A stretch of 9,441 nucleotides of DNA from the NCBI GenBank assembly GCA_002715785.1, contig PBAA01000021.1, forward strand, positions 14,216 to 23,656, given 5' to 3'. The stretch comes from Gammaproteobacteria bacterium. GTDB taxonomy: Bacteria; Pseudomonadota; Gammaproteobacteria; Pseudomonadales; Azotimanducaceae. The notes beneath the pieces were generated by a model that made no database searches, had not been told where the DNA came from, and worked only from the letters and a program-made list of their open reading frames with translations. A program made the translations under genes and the position numbers. Positions 1 through 6,555 of the stretch are shown piece by piece. How positions within the stretch are numbered: the stretch's first letter is position 1; every line of letters starts with the position of its first letter.

Positions 1-548
1 GGGATTCGCATTTTTAATCCCCGAATATCTTCAAGCGACCGAATTTCGCGGTTGAACCATCCGGCCATTTGCACACCTGAGTTCCCGGCCGCCAACGGAA
101 CCAGTCCGAACGGCTCGTATAGTTCTCGCCAGAGCTCCATCCCACCACCATGGTGCAGCCAACCATTCATCTCCTGAGCCGTCATACCAAAGGGTACGGT
201 TGCAAATATTTGGCCTATGGGAACCTTACCCCGCCAGTAATACGCTGCGCCGTGCCCCATTTCGGCTGTACCCGCCGAAACCGCATCAAACACTTCCATC
301 TCGGGCACCAGCTCGCCCCCTCCGTACACCTTTATTCGCAATCGGCCCGCTGACATCTCATCAACCAGTTCGGCGAGCCTTTCGGGCGCTGTTCCAAGTG
401 CCGGGAAATTTTTCGGCCAGGTTGTAATCAGCTTCCATTGGAACGTTGCCTGAGATGGCCCCGTTGCAGATTCTGTTACGTTTCCTGAAGGCGGTTCATT
501 GCTGCAACTTGCAAGAAACGCCAGTGTTAAACAAAAGAATCTTTTCAC
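1..548 (-). CDS. TRAP transporter solute-binding lipoprotein, DctP/TakP-like (N-terminal part, cut by window start)
   Basis: Partial gene of 182 complete codons running off the window start. It is expected to bind an organic acid, possibly a 2-oxoacid or other carboxylate, and deliver it to a TRAP permease. The start is GTG at 548-546, 2 nt after the uvrD TGA, with GAGGAG at 565-560 as ribosome site inside the uvrD end. Residues 1-15 form a short lipoprotein signal: two basic residues, a hydrophobic stretch, then the lipobox LASC with Cys15. Ser16 at +2 would favour outer-membrane sorting. The mature part opens with WKLITTWP (38-45) and continues with KVYGGGELVP, a FDAVSAGTAEMGHGAAYYW segment, NSGVQMAGWF (156-165) and GLKMRIP near the cut; this pattern is typical of the TRAP solute receptors grouped as COG4663/TakP-like. 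The family call is firm, the ligand is not. Permease genes (dctQ/dctM type) would be expected just outside the window. Confidence 0.9.
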   Translation of the reverse strand, partial: MKRFFCLTLAFLASCSNEPPSGNVTESATGPSQATFQWKLITTWPKNFPALGTAPERLAELVDEMSAGRLRIKVYGGGELVPEMEVFDAVSAGTAEMGHGAAYYWRGKVPIGQIFATVPFGMTAQEMNGWLHHGGGMELWRELYEPFGLVPLAAGNSGVQMAGWFNREIRSLEDIRGLKMRI

Positions 549-550
549 GT

Positions 551-2749
551 TCAGTCCAACTCCTCGAGATTTGCATAGCCCGGCATGAGCCACTTGGACC
601 CCACTTGGGCGAAATTCACCTGTACGCGAGCGCGTTCCCCTTGACCCTCATATCGCAATACCACGCCCTCACCAAATTTCTTATGCGCGACACGCTGACC
701 AATACGCAATTCTCCGTCAGCTTTCTCTGCATTGGCGTCGACTCCTAATTTACCTGCACCAAACGCTTTTTTGATTGCACCGCCAAGACGCACTTCCTCA
801 ACATACTCGTTCGGGATTTCGATAAGAAAACGCGATGGCCCGTTGTAGGTTTCATTACCATACAGACGACGGATTTCGGCATAGGTCAAATAAAGTTGGC
901 GCATCGCGCGAGTGATTCCCACGTACGCTAGACGACGTTCCTCTTCCATCCGCCCCGGTTCCTCAAGGGACATACGGTGTGGGAACAGGCCTTCTTCCAT
1001 CCCGGACAAAAACACCAGAGGGAACTCTAACCCCTTCGCCGAATGTAGCGTCATCAATTGCACCGAGGGGCCAACTTCCGCCTGGTATTCACCACTTTCG
1101 AGTGCAGCTTGATCGAGAAATGCATTCAGCTCACTGACGGGCTCGTTGCCACCACCATCTTCCGCCAACGGAAAGACCAAGTCGTCCCTAAACTCACGAC
1201 AGGCGACGAAGAGTTCTTCGAGGTTTTCTTTGCGGGCAAGACCACGCTCACCTCGCTCCTTTAGGTGGTATTCGATTAAGCCGGAGGCCTCCACGCAACG
1301 CTCGGCAATGACGTGAAGCGGAGCATCTTTCAACTCCACCGCGAGTTCGTCCATAAGATCCAGGAATTGCGACAGCAGCGACGCGGGTCGACTCTTAAAT
1401 AAGGTTTCATTCAACCCCTCCTTGGTCGCTTGCCATAGGGAGACGCTACGAGCTCTAGCAATTTCGCGCAGACCGTCCAGCGTTTTGTCGCCAATACCAC
1501 GAGGCGGTGTATTAACCACACGCTCGAACGCCACATCGGAGTGACGATCGCTCACAAGACGCATATACGCGAGTGCATTTCGAATCTCCGCCCTCTCGTA
1601 AAATCGGAATCCACCGTGTATCCGGTAGGGTATATCGCTGCGCAGGAGTGCCTCTTCCAACACCCTTGACTGCGCATTGCTTCTGTAGAGGATAGCTGCC
1701 TCATCTGCGCTCGCGCCTTGATCGATCCACTCCTGAATGCGATCAGCAATGAAACGAGCTTCGTCTTGTTCGTTGTACCCCGAGTAAACGCGTATTGAGT
1801 CCCCATCGCCGGCATCCGTCCAAAGCTCTTTGCCTAGACGATCGACGTTGTTGCCGATCAGTGCATTAGCAGCGGAGAGTATCGTGCCCGTCGACCGATA
1901 ATTTTGCTCGAGACGTATCACGTCCACCGGGTGAAAATCTTTCGAAAATTGGTGAATATTTTCGACTCGCGCACCCCGCCAGCCGTAGATGGATTGATCA
2001 TCATCGCCCACCGCCATGACGCGGCCGGAGGTTCCAGCAAGCACTCTTAACCATGCATATTGAATGGCATTGGTGTCCTGGAATTCATCGACTAACAAAT
2101 GACCAAATCGGCGGTGGTAATGCGCAAGCAATTCTGGATTTTCGAGCCAGAGTTCGTGGCTCCTGAGTAGAAGTTCCGCAAAATCCACCAGCCCACCCTG
2201 CTGACATAAAGCCTCGTAAGACTCATACACTTTCCGATGCGTTATTTCGAAAACGTCATCCGAGGCCGGCACTTGCTTTGCCCGCCGTCCCTCGTCCTTT
2301 TGCCCATTAATGAACCAGACTGCCTGGCGTGGCGGCCATTTGTGTTCGTCCAAGTCAAACGTTCGCATCACGCGTTTGACGAGACGCAATTGGTCGTCTG
2401 CATCGAGTATCTGGAAATTTTGTGGTAATCCAGCCTCCTGCCAATGCATACGCAACAATCGATGGGCAATACCGTGGAACGTTCCCACCCATAGCGCTCG
2501 ACCCGAAATATTGAGAAGTGTTTCGGCACGCGAGCGCATTTCGGCCGCGGCTTTATTCGTGAATGTGACCGCCATCACACTCTGTGGCGTCGCACCTTCC
2601 GCCGCGACGAGCCACGCGATGCGGTGGACGAGCACACGAGTCTTTCCAGAACCCGCCCCTGCAACGATTAAATGATTTCCTAAAGGGGCGGTTACAGCTT
2701 CCCGTTGGCGCTCATTTAATCCATCTAGAATGGTTGATATGTCTTCCAA
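551..2749 (-). CDS. uvrD: DNA helicase II UvrD (superfamily 1A, 3'-5')
   Basis: ATP-driven 3'-5' helicase that removes the incised oligonucleotide in nucleotide excision repair and unwinds nicked DNA in mismatch repair. All SF1A motifs are present in order: Q motif around Gln15; Walker A AGAGSGKT (30-37); Ia VTFTNKAAAEM (61-71); II VDEFQD (220-225); III GDDDQSIYGWRGA (248-260); IV LEQNYRS (280-286); V LMTLHSAKGLEF (565-576); VI EERRLAYVGITRA (603-615). A separate C-terminal module at about 682-732 (IGQRVAHKKFGEGVV) matches the Tudor-like tail through which UvrD contacts RNA polymerase, and favours UvrD over Rep. Length is 732 aa against 720 in E. coli. The start is TTG; no ATG or GTG lies between it and the in-frame stop at 2818-2816, and the resulting N-terminus aligns with E. 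coli UvrD. It lies 71 nt after glmS and has only weak Shine-Dalgarno complementarity. Confidence 0.97.
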   Translation of the reverse strand: MEDISTILDGLNERQREAVTAPLGNHLIVAGAGSGKTRVLVHRIAWLVAAEGATPQSVMAVTFTNKAAAEMRSRAETLLNISGRALWVGTFHGIAHRLLRMHWQEAGLPQNFQILDADDQLRLVKRVMRTFDLDEHKWPPRQAVWFINGQKDEGRRAKQVPASDDVFEITHRKVYESYEALCQQGGLVDFAELLLRSHELWLENPELLAHYHRRFGHLLVDEFQDTNAIQYAWLRVLAGTSGRVMAVGDDDQSIYGWRGARVENIHQFSKDFHPVDVIRLEQNYRSTGTILSAANALIGNNVDRLGKELWTDAGDGDSIRVYSGYNEQDEARFIADRIQEWIDQGASADEAAILYRSNAQSRVLEEALLRSDIPYRIHGGFRFYERAEIRNALAYMRLVSDRHSDVAFERVVNTPPRGIGDKTLDGLREIARARSVSLWQATKEGLNETLFKSRPASLLSQFLDLMDELAVELKDAPLHVIAERCVEASGLIEYHLKERGERGLARKENLEELFVACREFRDDLVFPLAEDGGGNEPVSELNAFLDQAALESGEYQAEVGPSVQLMTLHSAKGLEFPLVFLSGMEEGLFPHRMSLEEPGRMEEERRLAYVGITRAMRQLYLTYAEIRRLYGNETYNGPSRFLIEIPNEYVEEVRLGGAIKKAFGAGKLGVDANAEKADGELRIGQRVAHKKFGEGVVLRYEGQGERARVQVNFAQVGSKWLMPGYANLEELD

Positions 2750-2820
2750 CGGCTCGCTATCTATTCCGAAATAGAATCCAGGTCGACAGCAAAGACTCTC
2801 TAATCTGCCACGACTTCAAT
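2750..2820 (-). other. glmS-uvrD spacer with a small hairpin before the uvrD start
   Basis: This 71-nt gap contains no GC-rich hairpin followed by a T-run, so no intrinsic terminator separates glmS from uvrD. I see no well-spaced -35/-10 pair either. The only structure is a short stem, TCTATT/AATAGA with a TCGG loop (2775-2760, minus strand), ending about 10 nt before the TTG start. It is weak and AT-rich, and might modestly affect ribosome access to uvrD. The simplest reading is co-transcription of uvrD with glmUS, possibly with a promoter inside glmS that I cannot see. Confidence 0.4.
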
Positions 2821-4659
2821 CTATTCTACTGTGACGGACTTCGCGAGATTTCGAGGTTGGTCAACGTCTGTGCCTCGGAGAACAGCGACATGATAGGCCA
2901 GTAGTTGGAGCGGTACGGTATAGAGAATAGGCGCTAGCGTTTCATGGATAGTTGGCAATTCGATAACGGACACCTCTCCATCAGTCGACTCAAATCCAGC
3001 GGCTGCATCTGCAAACACAAAGAGGCGGCCGCCTCGCGCTCGTACTTCCTGCAGGTTCGATCGTACCTTCTCCAATAATTCATTGCCGGGTGCGATGGCA
3101 ACCACCGGCATGTCTTCATCGACAAGGGCTAAGGGCCCATGTTTAAGCTCTCCTGCGGGATAGCCCTCAGCGTGAATATACGTAATTTCTTTTAGCTTCA
3201 GCGCACCCTCCAGAGCTACTGGAAATAATGGACCTCTGCCCAAAAATAACGCGTGTGGCCGATCCATAAACTCTTGCGCCAATCGCGAAATAGCCGAATC
3301 CAATTTGAGTACTTCGTCGATCGCCTTGTCGAGTTGCCGAAGCTCTCTCACAAGTTCCGGCTCCCTCGAAGGCGCGCCTCCCTTGCGCCTAGCCAAAAGG
3401 ATCGTCAATAACAGAAGATCCACGAGTTGCGCGGTAAATGCTTTGGTCGATGCGACACCGATCTCGATCCCCGCGTTCATATCGAATACCAGTTCAGACT
3501 CACGCGCCAAGCTACTCGTGGGGACATTGCAAATTGTTATCGTGTGGGCGAAGCCGGCGTCCACAGCGATACGAAGTGCGGCCAACGTGTCTGCCGTTTC
3601 ACCCGATTGGGACAGCGACACGAAAAGGGACTTCGGCGGAACCACAAGAGATCGGTAACGAAACTCTGATGCGATCTCGACGTTGCAGCTGATCCCTGCG
3701 ATCTCCTCAATCCAGTAGCGTGCGACACTCGCCGCGTAATAACTGGTTCCGCAACCCACGAGCGTTATTGAATCCGTTTCATCCAGAATGGTTGAAGCTT
3801 CGACTCCTAACGCCGCCTCTAACACTCTTTCAGCACCTATTCGGCCTTCAAGCGTGCGTCGTACAACAGAAGCCTGCTCATGAATTTCCTTCTGCATGTG
3901 ATGTCGATATGCACCCTTATCCGCTTCGTCAGTTCCCGCTTGTATACGAACCGAGGTGCGAATCACCGACTCATCGTCCACGTTCCAAAAGGATAGGGCG
4001 TCGGCAGTTATATCGACCAAATCGCCCTCTTCAAGATAGATAAATCGATCCGTTACGGGCCGTAATGCCAGCACATCCGACGCAATGTAGTGCTCACCGA
4101 TTCCCACTCCAACGACCAAAGGACTCCCTAATCGGGCAGCAACGATTCGGCCGGGCTCATCGCGACACATGACGCCAATCGCGTATGCCCCGTCGAGGCG
4201 TTGAACAGCTTCTTTGACAGCTCGCAGAAGATCGTTCGATTCTTCGTAATACGAGTCCACAAGGTGAACGATGACTTCCGAATCTGTTTCGGAAGTGAAC
4301 TCACGCCCCGTTCCCTTCAGCTCGTCTCGAAGTGACTCGAAATTCTCAATAATGCCATTGTGTACCAAGCAGATGCGGTCGTTGGAAATGTGCGGGTGGG
4401 CGTTTTGTTCACTGGGAGCACCGTGAGTTGCCCATCGCGTATGCGCAATCCCGGTGCAGCCGCTCATCGGCTCGCGCTTCACGTCCTCAAGAAGTTCTGC
4501 GACCTTACCTAGCGTGCGCCGGCGGTCAATCGACGTGGCTTCACGGGGTTGGATCGCGATACCCGCTGAATCATAGCCACGGTATTCAAGGCGCTGCAGT
4601 CCAGCAAGTAGGATTTCGGGAACATCGCGACCTGCCGCCGCACCCACAATGCCACACAT
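2821..4659 (-). CDS. glmS: Glutamine--fructose-6-phosphate aminotransferase (isomerizing)
   Basis: Makes glucosamine-6-phosphate and glutamate from fructose-6-phosphate and glutamine, the committed cytoplasmic step toward UDP-GlcNAc for peptidoglycan and LPS. The N-terminal class II glutaminase domain starts at Cys2, which becomes the nucleophile after Met removal (MCGIVG). It carries HTRWATHG (73-80), the oxyanion pair Asn101-Gly102 and TSETD (122-126). Two SIS sugar-isomerase domains follow: CGTS (303-306) and SQSGET (350-355) in the first; GRG (474-476), EGALKLKE and ELKHGPLAL with His507 (E. coli His504 equivalent) in the second. The C-terminal tail DQPRNLAKSVTVE supplies the conserved active-site Lys607. 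Length is 612 aa against 609 in E. coli; the gene is complete. The ATG is 18 nt after the glmU stop with only a weak, distant AGGA, suggesting translation linked to glmU. No glmS ribozyme precedes it, as expected in a proteobacterium. Confidence 0.98.
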   Translation of the reverse strand: MCGIVGAAAGRDVPEILLAGLQRLEYRGYDSAGIAIQPREATSIDRRRTLGKVAELLEDVKREPMSGCTGIAHTRWATHGAPSEQNAHPHISNDRICLVHNGIIENFESLRDELKGTGREFTSETDSEVIVHLVDSYYEESNDLLRAVKEAVQRLDGAYAIGVMCRDEPGRIVAARLGSPLVVGVGIGEHYIASDVLALRPVTDRFIYLEEGDLVDITADALSFWNVDDESVIRTSVRIQAGTDEADKGAYRHHMQKEIHEQASVVRRTLEGRIGAERVLEAALGVEASTILDETDSITLVGCGTSYYAASVARYWIEEIAGISCNVEIASEFRYRSLVVPPKSLFVSLSQSGETADTLAALRIAVDAGFAHTITICNVPTSSLARESELVFDMNAGIEIGVASTKAFTAQLVDLLLLTILLARRKGGAPSREPELVRELRQLDKAIDEVLKLDSAISRLAQEFMDRPHALFLGRGPLFPVALEGALKLKEITYIHAEGYPAGELKHGPLALVDEDMPVVAIAPGNELLEKVRSNLQEVRARGGRLFVFADAAAGFESTDGEVSVIELPTIHETLAPILYTVPLQLLAYHVAVLRGTDVDQPRNLAKSVTVE

Positions 4660-4677
4660 AGTCTAGTCGACGTCCTG

Positions 4678-6039
4678 TTACTTACGCTTAGTCGGCGGTA
4701 CCCAGCCCTGAATATTGCGTTGTCGTGCCCGACCGACAGCAAGATCCTCTGAGTCCACTTTCGAAGTGATCGTTGATCCAGCAGCGACATACGCTCCCTC
4801 ATCGATCGTCAATGGCGCCACGAGCGTGCTGTTCGTCCCGACGAATACGCCATCCCCGATGTGCGTCTCGTTCTTATCAACGCCATCGTAGTTACACGTC
4901 ACCGTCCCCGCTCCTATATTGCACTCCGCACCAATCGTACTGTCGCCTAAGTACGCCAGATGATTCGCTTTCGTGCCGGCACCAATAATTGCTTTCTTGG
5001 TTTCAACAAAGTTCCCGATACGCGCGCCTTCCGCAAGTTCTGTGCCAGGCCGTACGCGCGCGAATGGTCCCAACCGGCAGCGTGATCCAACGATTGCCCC
5101 CTCAACCACCGAGTGTGCTTCAACCACAACCCCGTCAGCCAATTCGGAATCCGTTACAACACAACCAGGCCCAATCGATACGTTGTCGCCGATAGCGACT
5201 GTCCCTTCGATGACCACGTTGATATCGATAAAACAATCGCGGCCTGCTGTGAGAGTTCCACGCAAGTCCAAACGTGCCGGATCGGCTAGTGTTACGCCAG
5301 AAACCATTAGTCGTTCTGCCTCGCGGCGCTGAAAATCACGTTCTACGGCCGCAAGCTGAATGTGATCATTAATCCCCTGGACCTCCTCCGGACATATCGC
5401 GTTTACTCCCGTAACTTGTGTTCCTGAAGAGGCCGCAAGGCTGATCACATCTGTTAGATAGTATTCGCCTTGCGAATTGTGTGTTTCTATCGAGGCAAGT
5501 AACGGCGCCAACGTCGCGTTTGAGGCCGCCAATATACCCGTATTGACCTCCTTGATCGTTCGCTGCTGCTCCGTGGCATCCTGTTCTTCGATAATCGCGC
5601 TGATCCGCCCATCCGCCCCCCGCAGAATTCGGCCCAGACCCTTGGGATCAGACATCTCAACCGTGACGATGCCGATGCCATCGCTCGCAGCTGCGATACA
5701 TTGCTCGAGCGTCGTTTTCTCTATCAACGGGACATCGCCATAAAGCACTAGCACTGTCGCGGAAGGGTCTACGTTATCCATCGCTTGAATCACGGCGTGT
5801 CCGGTGCCTTTTCGCTCGGCCTGGTCCACCCAGGCTACGTCTGGAGCCTCAATCCGTGCTTTTACTTCCGCTCCGCCATGTCCAATCACCACGTTTAACG
5901 TGTCTGGACTCAAGTCGCTGGCAACGTTTAGTACATGTTCCAATAGGGGCCGCCCCCCTACGACGTGGAGAACCTTGGGAATAGACGACTGCATGCGAGT
6001 GCCCTCGCCAGCCGCCAAAACGATGACTTCAAGCCGCAT
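4678..6039 (-). CDS. glmU: Bifunctional N-acetylglucosamine-1-phosphate uridyltransferase / glucosamine-1-phosphate acetyltransferase
   Basis: Catalyses the last two steps to UDP-GlcNAc: acetylation of GlcN-1-P with acetyl-CoA, then uridylyl transfer from UTP. The N-terminal pyrophosphorylase fold has LAAGEGTRM (8-16, Arg15), Lys22, GTGHA (78-82), the metal ligand Asp102 in YGDVPL, and Asn224 in GINDHIQLA as second metal ligand. A linker helix at about 227-245 leads to the left-handed beta-helix of hexapeptide repeats (about 250-430). Acetyltransferase residues are Arg330 (FARVRPG), Lys348 (ETKK), the catalytic-base His360 (KANHLAYLGD) and NYDG (383-386). Length is 453 aa against 456 in E. 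coli. The ATG follows a GAGAG ribosome site 7 nt upstream (6051-6047). It starts 90 nt after atpC behind a candidate promoter. Both active sites look intact. Confidence 0.98.
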   Translation of the reverse strand: MRLEVIVLAAGEGTRMQSSIPKVLHVVGGRPLLEHVLNVASDLSPDTLNVVIGHGGAEVKARIEAPDVAWVDQAERKGTGHAVIQAMDNVDPSATVLVLYGDVPLIEKTTLEQCIAAASDGIGIVTVEMSDPKGLGRILRGADGRISAIIEEQDATEQQRTIKEVNTGILAASNATLAPLLASIETHNSQGEYYLTDVISLAASSGTQVTGVNAICPEEVQGINDHIQLAAVERDFQRREAERLMVSGVTLADPARLDLRGTLTAGRDCFIDINVVIEGTVAIGDNVSIGPGCVVTDSELADGVVVEAHSVVEGAIVGSRCRLGPFARVRPGTELAEGARIGNFVETKKAIIGAGTKANHLAYLGDSTIGAECNIGAGTVTCNYDGVDKNETHIGDGVFVGTNSTLVAPLTIDEGAYVAAGSTITSKVDSEDLAVGRARQRNIQGWVPPTKRK

Positions 6040-6068
6040 AAAGGGACTCTCTGCCTTGTGACGCGGTG

Positions 6069-6074
6069 ATTATA
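6069..6074 (-). promoter_or_regulatory. Candidate -10 box of a glmU promoter
   Basis: The minus strand carries a perfect TATAAT in the atpC-glmU spacer. Transcription would start near 6062, giving a leader of about 20-25 nt before the glmU ATG. At 16-18 nt spacing the -35 region reads CTCATA or close variants, far from TTGACA, and there is no extended -10 TG. If real, the promoter is weak or activator-dependent. In E. coli a promoter before glmU drives glmUS and responds to NagC, so a promoter in this position has precedent. Confidence 0.5.
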
Positions 6075-6081
6075 CGTCCGG

Positions 6082-6129
6082 AAATGTCGAATATGAGATC
6101 TGTATTCGCCGGGACGGTGCCCGACATCT
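6082..6129 (-). other. Possible three-way-junction RNA fold directly after the atpC stop
   Basis: Read on the minus strand from the base after the atpC TGA, three helices can nest: an outer AGATGT/ACATTT (6129-6124 with 6087-6082, one G-U pair), a hairpin CGGG/CCCG with a 6-nt loop (6123-6110), and a hairpin CGAATA/TATTCG with a 9-nt loop (6108-6088). Only one base, G6109, separates the two inner hairpins. No T-run follows, so it is not an intrinsic terminator. It could be a processing or stability element at the end of the atp mRNA, or a chance fold; the helices are short. Confidence 0.3.
6088..6108. repeat. Inverted repeat upstream of the glmU -10 box (operator-like)
   Basis: A perfect 6-bp inverted repeat, CGAATA-N9-TATTCG, spans 21 bp. 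Its nearest edge lies 13 bp upstream of the TATAAT at 6074-6069, so it covers the position of the -35 element. Size, symmetry and position fit a dimeric transcription-factor site. The same bases can also form the second hairpin of the RNA fold described for 6082-6129, and the two explanations compete. The factor is unknown. Confidence 0.35.
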
Positions 6130-6552
6130 TCAGCGACGACGTTTGCGCAATTCTGCCAGCGTCCTCTCTCTTGCAGTCGCTTCTGCAAGTTGCGACATGG
6201 CTCGAGAATAATCGAAGTCTGCGGCGTGTTCGGAGATGTCTCTTTCCGCCTGCTCCTTGGCTTCCGTGGCCGCGGCCTCATCAATGTCATCAGCATGCAG
6301 CGCCGTATCCGCAAGTACCGTCACAACACCGGGCTGAACCTCGAGGAATCCACCCGACGCGAAATAAACGTCCTCTTCACCATCTTCGAATTGCAGCCGC
6401 ACAGGACCAGGTGCAATACCCGTCAAAAGCGGGGTGTGGTTTGGCAAAATACCCAACTCTCCCACCGTCCCTTTGACAGAAATCCTCGTGACTCGGCCGG
6501 AGAAAATTTCTTTCTCAGCGCTAACGATGTTGCATTGCATAGTACTTGCCAC
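6130..6552 (-). CDS. atpC: F1Fo ATP synthase subunit epsilon
   Basis: Epsilon subunit of the F1 central stalk, which couples gamma rotation to the c-ring and can inhibit ATP hydrolysis through its C-terminal helices. Residues 1 to about 87 form the beta-sandwich, with the signatures IVSAEKEIFSG (9-19) and GELGILPNHTPLLTGI (31-46). From about 88 onward an Ala/Glu/Arg-rich segment forms the helical hairpin, ending in a very basic tail (RKRRR). Length is 140 aa against 139 in E. coli. The GTG at 6552 is preferred over the in-frame ATG at 6540 because it places the VSAE motif at the same distance from the start as in E. coli. The start lies 3 nt after the atpD stop, so translation is probably coupled; the ribosome site is weak. 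It is the last gene of the atp operon. Confidence 0.96.
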   Translation of the reverse strand: MASTMQCNIVSAEKEIFSGRVTRISVKGTVGELGILPNHTPLLTGIAPGPVRLQFEDGEEDVYFASGGFLEVQPGVVTVLADTALHADDIDEAAATEAKEQAERDISEHAADFDYSRAMSQLAEATARERTLAELRKRRR

Positions 6553-6555
6553 AGT

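Noticed and set aside
446..748. Plus-strand open frame across the uvrD/TRAP receptor junction
   Set aside because: It is antisense to uvrD and to the TRAP receptor, whose lipoprotein signal and family signatures explain this DNA fully.
6110..6123. CGGG/CCCG hairpin after atpC as an intrinsic terminator of the atp operon
   Set aside because: The stem is only 4 bp and no T-run follows, so termination there is not supported.
6268..6277. GGCCGCGGCC palindrome inside atpC, the same core as in the atpG palindrome
   Set aside because: It is only 10 bp and comes from three Ala codons (GCC-GCG-GCC). It lacks the flanking A and T runs and gives no terminator shape. It does show that the core of the atpG palindrome can arise simply from codon use.
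6538..6540. ATG at 6540 as the atpC start
   Set aside because: The GTG 12 nt upstream reproduces the exact E. coli distance to the VSAE motif; the ATG would remove four residues and has no better ribosome site.
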